A stretch of 64,000 bases of DNA from assembly GCA_018873245.2 (NCBI GenBank), contig JAEMBT020000006.1, positions 1,987,855 through 2,051,854 of the forward strand, read 5' to 3'. This document shows, piece by piece, positions 1 through 11,563 of the stretch (position 1 is the stretch's first letter; the number at the start of each line of letters is the position of its first letter). The notes under the pieces are model-generated. The model saw only the letters and a list, made by a program, of their open reading frames with translations. It searched no databases and was not told where the DNA came from. The position numbers and the translations under genes are program-made. This stretch comes from Archegozetes longisetosus (taxonomy: Eukaryota > Arthropoda > Arachnida > Sarcoptiformes > Trhypochthoniidae).

Positions 1-1300
1 TTCTCGTTAAATATGTTAACTCTTGATCTCTGATTAAGCGAAAATGATAACTACTTTTACATCTAATGACAACTGAGTAAACATAAGGAATAAGTATGTT
101 ATTGAAATAGCGTTTTTATTGTAATTTTTATTACCTGCTGATAAAAGCCGACCTAAATATAAGATAAATTGAGAGTCTGTTAGAGGCATTAAGAAATTTG
201 TTTCCTATCATTTTTGTTTTCTATTGTTTGGTTTATTCGAAGCATGCACTCAAAACAAAATAAATTCATTTAACTTTTACCCCAAATGTAAGCTCTCCAG
301 AAACTTAGTCAATAAAACTTTAATTTGTAAGATTAATTGCATTCCATGCGCATGAATATAAAAAGCCTTGTCATTCAAATTCATGTTGGATACAAACAGA
401 TACAAACAATTTACTGTATAAAATTCAGATAAAGTTACTAATTATGTGGTGGAAAAGCTAATAATTTTCCAAGAGTTATCAATCCAATAAATTATTCGAA
501 AAGTGAGTTAATCCTGCTAAATTTTGATATATAGAGTAATTCTAAATAAAAGATCTAATCTTTTGCAAGATAAATGTTAAAAACATGCTGAGTCAAATTC
601 TTTTAGGTAAAGTTTCAATGGTATGATAATTATTACTGCTATCAATCTAATAAAACTAAATTAACTCTTGTTTAAAGTGTAAGTGCCAATTATGCTTTCT
701 ATATGAGATGAGTTGAGCTTATCGCATGTAACACCACAATAAAACTTGATTATATGCTTTGCTATGCGTTTCATTTCACCAAGTTTTTGCTTCGCACAAC
801 TGCATTTGCTCGAATTTATAAACAGATGAACCTATCTATGAATTTGTTTCGTATCAAGAAACATAAATTTGCATTTCATAAAGTATAATCTTGATTCTAT
901 AGCAACACGGTAACTAAAGTGTTTACAAAAAAAATCTTAAAATTTACCTCATGTTTAAGTTTATGCAGTGATAAATTAAAACACTATATAAAATAAAAAT
1001 GATCTAATTTAAGTTAGAAAATAATGATATTTTATTAAATTATGCCTCCACTTAGCTTGATTTGCTGGCCACGGCACTGTTCTGCAGTGCAGCAAATGTA
1101 CTGCAATTCACTCGCCATAGACTAAGAGCCCTACTAATGTTTCCTTAAAATCATATCATGGATTCTGTCGAACACTCTGTGTATTGTTTTTGCTTTAACA
1201 TTATCTGACACTTTTCTTGTTTTTAATATTTGTTGGCTAAGTCATTGGCATGAAGTAACTATTAAAATTAAGTTTGCTTATAAGAAAAACGTTTTTACAG

Positions 1301-1459
1301 ATAGGTATATCTGTATATAAATTCGGGAATCACACTTGCGAGATGCAATTGAACGGATGGAATCTCAGAGGAATAACAATCGGCGAAACGTTATTCCGCG
1401 AAAAGAGATTCGGTGAAATAGCAAATAAGCATTTACAATATAGTATGCCCTATCAATAA
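1301..1459 (+). CDS. Candidate terminal exon, unidentified
   Basis: A locally GC-richer open stretch follows a good splice acceptor (run of T, then ACAG at 1291-1300) and reads without stops to TAA at 1457-1459. It encodes about 52 residues including a Cys, several Gly and an NGWNLRGITIGETLF segment. The base composition stands out from its surroundings and looks coding. I do not recognise a family and cannot find the preceding exon, so this may be a chance open frame or a pseudogene remnant. Confidence 0.2.
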   Translation: MGISVYKFGNHTCEMQLNGWNLRGITIGETLFREKRFGEIANKHLQYSMPYQ

Positions 1460-4324
1460 TGGCAAGCTAAAATCTATTTATTCCCGAAATTGCCAGGCCA
1501 ACTAAGTTATATATCTGTTATATATAAAAGTATTTTTGACACGTGTAATCATAGTAATTTGAACTCTAGAATACTAAACCCCTGTCATATCTTTAGATTT
1601 TTCCAATAGATTTATTTCGACTTCTGAACAATATATTCTTGAGCTTGGTATTTTTGAGTCTTATACAGCAATCAGTGACTAACGCCTCTTTAACTTAACT
1701 TATTCGTGTTGTAAGTTTTGCTAGGTACGAGTAAATGTGATGACGAGACTCAATAATAGCAGACAAGATATGTTCCATAAACTGTCATTTCTATTAATGA
1801 ATCGCAACTTCTAAAAAGAAAAATCAAAGATTCATAGTTTTTAATTGATTGAACTAGAAAAGTTAGACTTGTTTCGAAATCATTTTATTAAGACATTTTG
1901 AAACAAAAACATCAAAAATAGTTGTTTACTTAACTAAGAATCTGTTGAATTTGACGTATTTTATAGACTTCTAAGAATACAACTCATAATTTGAATAACA
2001 AAACTAATTTACCCTTTTTTGCTTTATGAACCTTTAAATTGATTGGATTTCTAGCTAAATAAGCAATTCCTAAATCAAAGCAATCAAATGGACTAAAATT
2101 GAAGGCTTTATCACCGAAATAATTAACGGTACTTCAGAGACATTAGTGTATCTTTCATATTCACTCCTTGTTTCAGCTATTAATCAATTGATAATTGGTA
2201 TGACCTAAACTTTGAATGCTAGAAAAATAAATCAATATAGTATTAAATCACAATTAACTTCAATTGCGTACTCTTTTATTATATTTTTATCACGAATCTC
2301 ATCAAATGCTAGTTATGTCATATGTTCCATTGTTCAGTTTTACGTAAGATTAATAAAGATTTATTGTGTAAATGAAAAATTTATTCCTTATTTTTACCGC
2401 TATACGTTTTTCTTATATGGACCAGATATGGGAAAAGGTTGGCATTTGGCAGCTGTATAGAATATATTACAATACTTCATAACAGAAATTTTCAAGCAGA
2501 AAAGGTAGAAAACTCATTTGCAATAATTAGTTTCACTCATCAAAATGTGTTTATCGCTAACTTTAGAAAAACCAAAAGTTCAAAATGTCATTACTATAAA
2601 TGAAACGTTTATTACTTTGTACGCTCAAAACACTTATAAAGATCCATTTACGCGATTCAATTTACGCAGAATTGAGGTCATTTAAATTCAAGGTATTAAA
2701 AAAGTTGAAAGATATTTAACTTTTAGCAGTAACTTGAATGCATTAACCAATCACAGTATGCACAGTACTTAGAATAAACTATGCATTTTTATTCACATTT
2801 TAAAAATCATTTGATTGAATCAAATTCATTGTTGAATTCAGTATTTTTACTTATGTGTGGACAGAAATTGAATTGAAGACAATAGAATTGAACTATTGAA
2901 TTTCACATAAATTGAATTGTGCAAATAGGCCTTAAGAGTATCATAAATAAACTGACCAACGAAGTGCATGCAATTTATAGCAAGTTTCATTTTCTTATCA
3001 TTTCATATCACTTTTTGAGTCTTCAGAGTAAACTGATTGCGAACTAAGTCATATTCAAATTGTATCATGTGTGCCGTTAGCCCTTAAACTCATATATTGG
3101 ATGCAATTTTTCTTTGATATTACACATTAATCAAATGCAACTTATGAATAAGTTTGTAATGATCAAAGAAGGATTGCCGCTTAATCATTATGTTTAAGAA
3201 CACCTGTAGTATCTAAAATGCTCTTCTCAATAATAGAGACTGTTTTTATTTATAAAACTTATTTATTAACTAACTGTCGTTGCGATCAAGAAATAATTTC
3301 TGAAACTCTATTAAGAGATCCAGAGAACATGATTAAAAGAGTTAAGCTTTGTTTAGAAGATAATATACAACATTTACAACATATGTTATAAAGTACTGAA
3401 TTCCCATATCTAAACACTAATTCTATAACATTAAATTTGATTATTAAAGGTTTGTTTGAAAATGTCAAATTTTAAATCGACCAGTAATTTATTTGACGTC
3501 TGATTAAAATACAAAAGCCTTAGTTGCCTTATCTGAGTTTAAGGGCTAATTGCACATACCATATGTAAATATAAAGCAGTCATCCTTTCATTTAAAGAAA
3601 GTATGTTCAAATTTCAATAAATGTTCAAATGTTCAAATAATCAAATAATTTAAGCCTTGAATAACGTTATTTTAGGTGATTATTAGCCTGAAACAAACTC
3701 GATATAAATAAATTAGTTATCTGGACATTTATTTGAATATAAAATAAAGATATGCTTACTTTAAATAAAACATTGACTGCCTTACAGGATTACAGTGAAT
3801 CTGGAGTGTGCAGCTAAAATAACAATACGTACAAATACAAATCGCATGCCAAATTGCTAGCCATTTGAAGCGAAATCGATGGGTATAAAAGTATTCTAAA
3901 ATATTTCATTATATGGCATTATAATATCGATTTTTGGAGAAATAGTATCTAACCAGAAAATTCAATTTGAACGCCACAAAGTATTTCGGTGCTGTTAAAG
4001 ATGGAAAGAAGTCGGCAAAGTCTGGTTCTGACAGATTTTCCGTTGAAATCTTAAAAAATCACAATTTTAAAGTTTTTGCATCAATGGAAAGGAGTATTGA
4101 GCTCTTAATCAAACTTTTATGTTCATATCGTTCACAAATTAATACTAGCTACTAATGGAAAACATAGTGGTTATTGATTATACACATAACTTCCGTTTCA
4201 AATACTAATAATTTGACTTATAATTTGTGCTTGTATCTATTGATTTTCGCTGTACTCCCCCAGATAAAAGGTTCGTGGCAACCCTGTATATTATTACATA
4301 ATTCGAATGTGACTTATTAATTTG

Positions 4325-4440
4325 TAATAATCTTTTTTGAAGATCCAAAAAGCGATATGAAACGATAAGAAAATTTACAAGTCTTTATCAAGCTTGCTAT
4401 TAAGTTGAATTGCATGCACTTTTGTTAGTGAATGTACAAT
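4325..4440. repeat. Degenerate relative of the long-TIR MITE arm
   Basis: The stretch containing TTTTTTGAAGATCCAAAA, then GCGATATGAAACGATAAGAA, then a CACTTTTGTTAGTGAATGTAC-like tail follows the same word order as the right arm of the 41.2-41.7 kb element (TTTTTTGAAGATTCAAAATG, then GCGATATTAAAAGATTAAC). Many substitutions separate them, so this would be an old single-arm copy. It was identified by eye only. Confidence 0.35.
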
Positions 4441-6202
4441 TATCGTTCAGTACATCTCCCTTTATCAATCAGTGACTGATGTGTGAAGGGCCAATTTTTA
4501 AGGGTTTGCTCATTAATTTAATTACTTATTTTAGAGTATTAAGATTAAAACATGAATTATCATAACTTCATATGGTTAATGCCCTAATACTCATCAAAAA
4601 ACAAATGATTTCATAGACTTTTCGAGTCAAAGTCAGTTCAAAAAATGTCTTTACAAAAATAACATCATAAACACGTTGTTGAAACTTGCTGTTATGATAA
4701 ATAGTTAGAAAACCTATTTAAGTCATGTCAATAATTCTTGAAGCCGATAGAATATTAATTGTTATCTTATGTCATATGGGTTTCGAGCCAAGAGATACTG
4801 CACAGGATATGAGTTTTGACATTGAAACTGCCAAAAACTGGATACTAAAACATACAAGACATGACTCAATAAATACATCTCTATCATTAATGAATGATTT
4901 GCCAATTTTTATCCATAAACTTAAGATAATAGCTGAACTATGACTCTTTTTCTTTCTATTTAAACTATAAAATTCTTATTCTTCCCTGATTTATCATCTG
5001 CACGCATCAGAGATCAAGGGAAATGTACTGACGATAATTGTACATTTTCCACAATTATCAAATGTAAACTTTTACTCAAATATAGTTTGTTTGAATGATT
5101 TTTCTATCAAACTGACGTGCTTCACTTACAAAACTTTGTTTCTGGAACTGCATTTTGGTGATAGACAGTTAGAAGAAGAAAAACTTTATTCGAGCAAAAA
5201 CTTTGTAAAAAGTTCCAAATTAACAAATCTTTCAATACTTTTCTAGTATACAATAAATTATTTATCAATAAATAAACTACATATTTAAGACTAACAGACA
5301 GTAGTTTATTCACTATTTTTTAAATATTTTCTAAGTCTTGAATATAATTTATGTGATGTTACAAAAAGATTATTGAAGCATAACTAACGAGGTATTTAAT
5401 GGCTACAGTTGAGTCTTTCTACTGACAATTAACCGAAAAGCTGAAATCTTTTTCATTGTCAACCCCATGATTCGGATTACTGGTGCATCTCTTTCAGATG
5501 TTTCCTGAAATCAAATCTTCAAAACTTAATTATTGATCAATAAATGGTTTGAATGAAATAATAAGACATACGCTCTGTCCATAATAGTAGAAGAAGCGAT
5601 TGGAACAGTTGTGTTGCTATGGATCAAATTTTATCCTCAAATATAAGGTTTTAGCCATTTAAAGGTCACTTTACTTATATCTCTAAAATGATAATCTGAC
5701 AAAATTGTAAGTTCGCTTCAAATGGAAGGTTTCATTCCCAATATTACAATAATTAACAGGATTTAATTGAAAAATCAAGAATAATCTATTCACAATTATT
5801 ATTTATGATTGGGGCTATCGAAAGTAAAAGTTTTTAAGTTTTTTAAATCAATTGTCTTGAAAGGTTTAGAAATGTATGAAATCTGATGCTTTATAGTTAA
5901 AAGCACCAAAATGCTTTGCTCAAGGAAATTCAGTGGAAAAGTATTTAAAAACGTTTTTTCAAAGTGGTCTAAAGTTCTCTCATTATTTTATAGATCAATA
6001 AATATCGGTTACAATAAGTTTAAAACTTTCTATTAGAATTTTTCGAAAATTGATATTCAAAATTGTTTTAAATTATTTTCAGACATTAAAAAAGTTAGCC
6101 TTACTTTGGAATCTGCACGTATTGTTGCAAACGATACTTTGCAATAATACTTTTAAAAGTATTGAAGTCTAGAAATCTACGATCGGTATTGCCAACCCTA
6201 AC

Positions 6203-6398
6203 TTAATTCAAGTGAAACATAAGCCGGATTTGCAACAATACGTGAGGGTTCCATAGTTAAGCTAAATTTTATAGGAAAAAATCCCACTTTTGACTCAAAT
6301 CCAAGTTCTGCTGAAAATTCGATCCGTGAATTGTTAAAAACAAATTTGCTTTCTGTTAAAGCATTCAGGCCGGCCTTCACTACCATTTGGATAAAAGT
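6203..6398 (-). CDS. Candidate internal exon, unidentified
   Basis: On the minus strand a CAG acceptor (6399-6401) is followed by 65 open codons and a possible donor GTTAGG at 6202 downward. The peptide alternates hydrophobic and polar residues (for example KFVFNNSRIEFSAELGFE, then SLTMEPSRIVANPAYVSLEL), like beta strands of a secreted or lipid-binding protein, and local GC is higher than in the flanks. I see no partner exons. It could be a single surviving exon of a decayed gene. Confidence 0.22.
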
Positions 6399-7134
6399 CT
6401 GTATGATCTAACGTGTAATACATCCTAAAAAACAATCTTAGAAACAAATGTTATCGTTCACGTGAATCGCGTCTATGAAAACGGGATCACTCAAATCGAG
6501 GGACCTTCAAGATTTGAACCTAGTTGATTCGCGAAGAGATCACTGAATTAAGTCTCAGAAAAAGTTCTATGATCACCAAACGGCGGATTATAAGCAAGTT
6601 AAAATTTCTAAAAAAGTTCTTATAAAAGCACAAAAATATTTTGAAATAAGCATGCAAATAAGCACGTTTTATTTGTGTTTTCCTCAGAATTATATTATAT
6701 ATAAGAATGTAAAACAACAACTAATGTTGTCTTTACCGTTATAATTCAATATTACTACAGATTTAAGGTTTTTTAGATTGATTTCAAATTGAAGTTTCAG
6801 TATTTTAAAAACTAGTGTAAGCCTTTCTATTAAATGACTAATGCTTTTACTCAGAATTAACTGAGGTTACTCGTGATTGAAATCTTTCAAATCTATAGAT
6901 AAAAAATTTGAGGAAAGCATTGCACAAATTATTATGAGAAATAGTTGAAAGGTCTTCAAATCTCCATAGAATAGTTTGAATTTCAATTTCTTAGAAAAAT
7001 ATTTGGCTGAATAAGCTTATAATTATAAGGACTACAACTAAATATTTAAGATTAAGTACTAAAACTCTGAAGTGTTAGAATAAGCAAGCATGAGTTCAAA
7101 ACGCACTTTTTAAGTAAAAAAGCAAGCAAGTAAG

Positions 7135-7437
7135 TAAAAACTTATTTTCCACGGTTTAATGATCACTATAATGATGATATACCCGCCAGATCTAAGCTGG
7201 TAATTCCACCAACTCCAATTAAGCTTTTACCGGCATGTGCGGTAACATATGCTTCCAATGAATGGCTCAATACGTGGACATTTCACGAATCAATACCCTC
7301 ACATTCTGTAAGCATATATAAGCTAATAATTGAAGTTAAAAAAGAAGAATAAAAAATTTGAAAGGTTTTACTAAATATAATATTTCTTTTAGATCAATTT
7401 CGACTACTACTGTACTTTCTTTGAGCAATTCGTCTGA
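7135..7437 (+). CDS. Candidate last two exons of an unidentified gene
   Basis: Two exons fit well. The first (about 7135-7307) is open, GC-richer than its flanks and ends at a donor GTAAGC in phase 0. After an 85-nt intron ending TTTCTTTTAG, the second (7393-7437) continues in phase 0 and stops at TGA 7435-7437. The peptide includes LVIPPTPIKLLPACAVTY, SNEWLNTWTFHESIP and NFDYYCTFFEQFV. The strong donor, strong acceptor and matching phase make chance less likely. I do not recognise the protein and could not place upstream exons, so it may be a remnant or the end of a gene with very long introns. Confidence 0.35.
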
Positions 7438-7959
7438 ATAAAAGGATCAAAGAGTTATAAAAAAAAAAGATACATTCAATGAAGATTTTGTCTTCAATAA
7501 GCATTGCAAGACTAGTCCGACAACTTTAGTGTTAGCGGTCGCCTTTGTTTACAAAATAAGTGTCTTAACAATAAAATCACTACTAGTGAGGATTGGAATG
7601 GCTTTTGAATAAATGTTCATATGGTAAAGCATTTCCTCTACTCCAGTCAGCAATTATGACATTGTAGTTCTCTTACAAAGAGAAATTCATCCTTCATTGT
7701 TCTCATCCAAACTCCGGATAATTAGTTCCCCGCAGAACCATCAATAATGAGTTTGGTTGGATTATTACCGTTGAAATCAGAGTTCTTAATGCTATTGCGA
7801 TAGTGAACTTTCAAAGTTTGGTAGTCTTTCAAATTGTTCGTGTGCTCAGTAAAATATATTGCTTAGGCGTTCTAGACTTTGAGAAAGTTTTACAACTAGT
7901 CTGTGGTTTTCATCTTTTCTTTCCAATTTAGTTCATTTGGTAAGAGAATAAGTTTTAGA

Positions 7960-7987
7960 GATTTAGAGATTTAGAGATTTAGAGTTT

Positions 7988-8018
<31 letters not shown>
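7960..8018. repeat. Microsatellite: GATTTAGA units running into (GA)n
   Basis: Four to five degenerate copies of an 8-mer (AGAGATTT) run directly into an uninterrupted GA dinucleotide tract of about 11-12 units. Confidence 0.85.
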
Positions 8019-8020
<2 letters not shown>

Positions 8021-8585
8021 AGAACAGAATATCTAAGGTTTAAGAAATTTTAAATCAAATACTAAAGTAGCGTCACAAATGCTCAATACCCGGTTATGGC
8101 AGTGGTTGCGATTCCAACTATTAAATATTGAGTTCACAGTCGATTGGTAACTAAGAGCTTCATCTTGTTTCAATTAATACTAGTATTTTTGCAAACCTTG
8201 CGTCAGTTTAAGCTTACATTAAATTAATTATTTAATTTTTGTGTATTGCAAGTAAAAGAACGATGGACTTATCGAACTTAGAAAGTATTTAACGTCCTTA
8301 AGTCAACATGATACGCGAAATTTAATATACTTGCGAAGAAAAGATTTGTTTTGGAAATTTGATTGCAATTTCTTAATGCAGATAATCATAATTACAATAT
8401 AGTTGGGTATATTGGTAAAACTAAATTTTCGAATTTCATATGGAATAAAATCTGAGTTGAAAATAAATGATCATTCTTAAGAACGGTAAATGATTTGCAT
8501 AAATCTTAATTGAAAATTTAAATTCTCTCGTTGGTTTGAGTCCTTTTAAGTGCTCAACAGTCAAGCCTAGGTTCACGATCTAATG

Positions 8586-8700
8586 CAGTGGTTTCACTTT
8601 TTTCGGATCGCGGCCAATTCGTATGGGACTTATTACGTGATTCTCATAGAATCTAATACTAAATCCTCCTGCTTCGTGGCCCACTAGTGGACCCTAAAAG
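8586..8700. mobile_element. hAT-like end remnant
   Basis: The run CAGTGGTTTCACTTTTTTCG followed by GATCGCGGCC, and about 90 nt later a GTGGCCCACTAGTGGACC stretch, resemble the subterminal regions of hAT elements (CAGTGGTTC, then GCGGCC words). Only one end is seen, and there is no inverted partner or target duplication nearby. Confidence 0.35.
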
Positions 8701-10917
8701 GGAGATTCAAAATCTATGTTCCAATGCAGAGTCTCCGAAACAGTTTTGTAACTAAAGCACAGTGAGTTCGGTAGAAAAAATCATTAAAATATTTGAGCCA
8801 GATTTGAGAAAAAGTCTACATTTAATAATTGTTCAGAATCTATTTCATAACTCATAACTGTTTTAAACGCAAAAAGCAAACGTTTCACTCATGGTAATGA
8901 CATTTTAAACTTTTGGTTTTTGGTACAGTTAAAGACGTTCTAATGAGTTATTTATTTGACCTGTTTCACTAATAATCCAGAAATCGATCAAACAGTAATT
9001 AGTGAAAGTAAACGTTTCATTATTCAGGTTGTGATTATAAATAAAACGTGTTCTGCTTTTTGCGCTTCAAACAGCTACAAAAGTTTGCAAACATACTCTA
9101 AACAACTTGTGAAATGTGTACTTTCTCCCAGAGCTGGTTTATATAAGCTCAATCTAAAGTAAACACTTTGAAGAAAGAATGCTTCAATTACAATGATTTC
9201 TAATAAATAATATAAATATTTCTCTTGCTTTGTCATGTGTTCACGCGTGAGATCCAATAATCTTGTTCTTTATGGACGATTTCTCATTGTCTTCTTCGTT
9301 ATAAATCAAATATAAGTGAAAATATACTTATTCTTATTGATTGGTTCATACATTTGTCAGTTGTATTTCTATCTGCCTGATAGTAATATAAAGTGGATGA
9401 ACATCTAGAGAAAAAAATATACATTATGAAAAGAAGTGATTCTTCAATATTTCTTCTATAGAATTGGCAGCCATTAGAATAAGTTTATCCAATCGTTTAA
9501 TCATAACATAAGTCAGTCATTATAAGTATAATGATCCTCTGTTCAATCTATTCTTATGGTAGTTATTAGGCTAGACTTTCGAGTGCTTATTCATTGCCAA
9601 TCAATTGTCTCGAATGCTTTGACTAAAAATCAAACCTTTGTTGTTTAGGATGAGTGAAGTGCACCTTTTCTTAAACTCATAACTAAAGCAAAGTTGTAGT
9701 CAGATATTGGTACAAACACTAGTAATAAGTTAGTAGTCGCGTTTATGGAGTTCACCAATACCTTTAGACGCACGTCAATTGGACTGCTGGTAGTAAGTTT
9801 TGCGCTTCTCATCTTATCACTTAATATCTCTGTTGACAAACATTGAAACATTGACGCAACATTAGGCCTTGCAGAGATAAACAACAAGAACTAAATGAAT
9901 AGCTTTGTTCTAATTAAATGATTGCATTAATTTTGAACAAATCAATTTACTTCGAAGCAAACTATGACATAAAGTGAAAAGTACAATACGAAAGATAAAC
10001 AATGAGAAAGTTTAAAATAATATTATTTCTACAAAGCAAACTATTGACCAAAAAGGCTTTGTTCGCAATAAAGCAATTGCTTACTGTCTAAAGCAATTAC
10101 TAGTAAGACATCTCTAAACTATAGCTGTTCACAATTCATATTAAGGCTGTCATTTGAACTTTCCAAATAACCACAAACTAGAATGAATCAAAATTCAAAT
10201 TTGACAGATGGGAGTATCCCTATCCTATTCTGATTCAAACTTTATCACGAGTCATCTGTCATCTAATCCTATAAATCCAGTTTATTCAGAACTAGTTTTC
10301 TAGTTCTTATACAAAAACTTTACTGAATCTGCCCTAAAATGTATACTGAGATCTTTGTAACGAATGAACACAAAGCTCTCATTCATTATTTATAAGTTAG
10401 TAAATAGAAAGAAATCTCGCGATTTACGCAAGCTAGTCTTCAATTTGTTAATTGGAAACTTTCCTAATCAGTGATATCCGATTTTGACTTTGAAAAGTAG
10501 TGTTTATTTTACTTTTAATCAAACGAAATATAAGTTAGAATTACGTGAAAGTTGATAGGCTGATAATTTATTTTATAAATGATAGTGTGCCTGTATAGCT
10601 AATATCAAAGATTATATAAACACAGATTTGCTATACTTTAATCATAGGAAATCGCAAATAAGAAAACCTGAATGAAAGCTCTATATTGGATTAATCACTT
10701 ATAGTCATAAACCATAGATGACAAGTTGAAGGACAAATCATATTTAGAAAAGCTCTTAACGTAGCATTTTCTAGATTTAAAAATTGAACATTTCAAAGTA
10801 TCATTGACTTGACATACTTCCACTAAAAGGTATGTCGTGTTAAGAAACTTTAAAAGTAAAAATTAAAGTTAATTATAATAGTTAATTAATGGATACATTG
10901 TACTAAAGGCTGTGATA

Positions 10918-11412
10918 ATGGGTTGCTGTCAATCAAGTATTTGGAAAGCAAAACAACTATTATTTAGTCGAAGATCTAAAAGAACAGAATTTCAAATACC
11001 GGATATTGTGATAGAAGAATATGTTATGAATAATAGTATTGGGGATCAAACTAAAACAGCTCAAGAAGACTACGTATGGCTCACAGAATCGAAGCAATTT
11101 CCGCCCGAATGGTTTCTACATAATTGTGATCGAAATACTGCTGATTATCTGCTCAGAGATAAACCCGATGGAACTTTTCTTGTCAGAGAAAGTAACAGAC
11201 ACAAAGGACAGTATGTTCTGGCTGTGTCTTTGCATTATTTTGTGCATCAGTTACTTATTTATAAGTCTGATGATGGATTTGGGCTTCTGGGACCCGGTAT
11301 TCATCCAAATCTGTCTAGTCTTATCGCTCACTATCAGGAGGTCTCAATCAGTACTAAGAATCGAAACTTAGACACGAAGCTGGTTAAACCTATTTTTGCC
11401 GAAGAGGAATAA
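10918..11412 (+). CDS. Lone p85-type SH2 protein with acylation signal
   Basis: Intronless gene for a 164-residue protein. The start is ATG 10918, with an in-frame TAG upstream at 10879. The N-terminus MGCCQSS fits N-myristoylation (Gly2, Ser6) with Cys3/Cys4 as possible palmitoylation sites, followed by a basic patch (KRTE preceded by SRRS) that would help membrane binding. Residues about 65-160 are one SH2 domain: W65, the GTFLVRES strand with the phosphotyrosine-binding Arg at about 90, a HYQEVS helix end and a LDTKLVKPI tail. These words match best the C-terminal SH2 of PI3-kinase regulatory subunits. There is no SH3, BCR or p110-binding coiled coil, so it would be a membrane adaptor or competitor. 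A polyadenylation signal follows at 11558. A paralogue lies at 22215-22718. The domain call is firm; the lipidation and role are inferred. Confidence 0.85.
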   Translation: MGCCQSSIWKAKQLLFSRRSKRTEFQIPDIVIEEYVMNNSIGDQTKTAQEDYVWLTESKQFPPEWFLHNCDRNTADYLLRDKPDGTFLVRESNRHKGQYVLAVSLHYFVHQLLIYKSDDGFGLLGPGIHPNLSSLIAHYQEVSISTKNRNLDTKLVKPIFAEEE

Positions 11413-11557
11413 GTTAAGAACTTTTTCGGTCTTTTTTAACTAATATTTTTTTGATGACCTTTCAAATAATCATAAGTTGTTGTGTTTGTAATATAAAGTT
11501 TGTTATTTGTTGTATAACTAATCGATTGATAATTTAATTTAATAGTAAGAGATTTTG

Positions 11558-11563
11558 AATAAA
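11558..11563 (+). promoter_or_regulatory. Polyadenylation signal AATAAA for the SH2 gene
   Basis: A canonical hexamer 146 nt after the stop codon, the first one downstream on the plus strand. This would give a short 3' UTR. Confidence 0.5.

Larger units (their letters stand above)
1..7134. other. Gene-poor AT-rich stretch
   Basis: No gene can be assigned with confidence. The sequence is AT-rich with stops in all frames. Two weak coding-like patches (1301-1459 on plus and 6203-6398 on minus) are listed separately. Simple sequence is present at 2820-2930 (repeated ATTGAA-type words) and 3600-3650 (repeated ATGTTCAAAT words). A degenerate relative of a MITE arm lies at about 4325-4440. Nothing else is recognisable. 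Confidence 0.5.
7438..10917. other. Intergenic stretch, no gene recognised
   Basis: AT-rich DNA with stops in all frames. It contains a GA microsatellite at 7960-8018 and a hAT-like end remnant near 8586. A minus-strand open stretch at 9645-9887 has no ATG start and a low-complexity translation, and I do not accept it as a gene. Confidence 0.5.

Noticed and set aside
1045-1150. Cys-rich reading after an acceptor-like site
   Set aside because: Two different frames look equally plausible and neither links to a neighbour; likely chance.
9645-9887. 80-residue minus-strand open frame
   Set aside because: No ATG start and only partial splice-site support; composition is not clearly coding.
10912-10917. 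Start of the SH2 protein at a GTG codon two codons upstream
   Set aside because: GTG is not a normal eukaryotic start. ATG 10918 has an acceptable context and yields the MGCC acylation motif.
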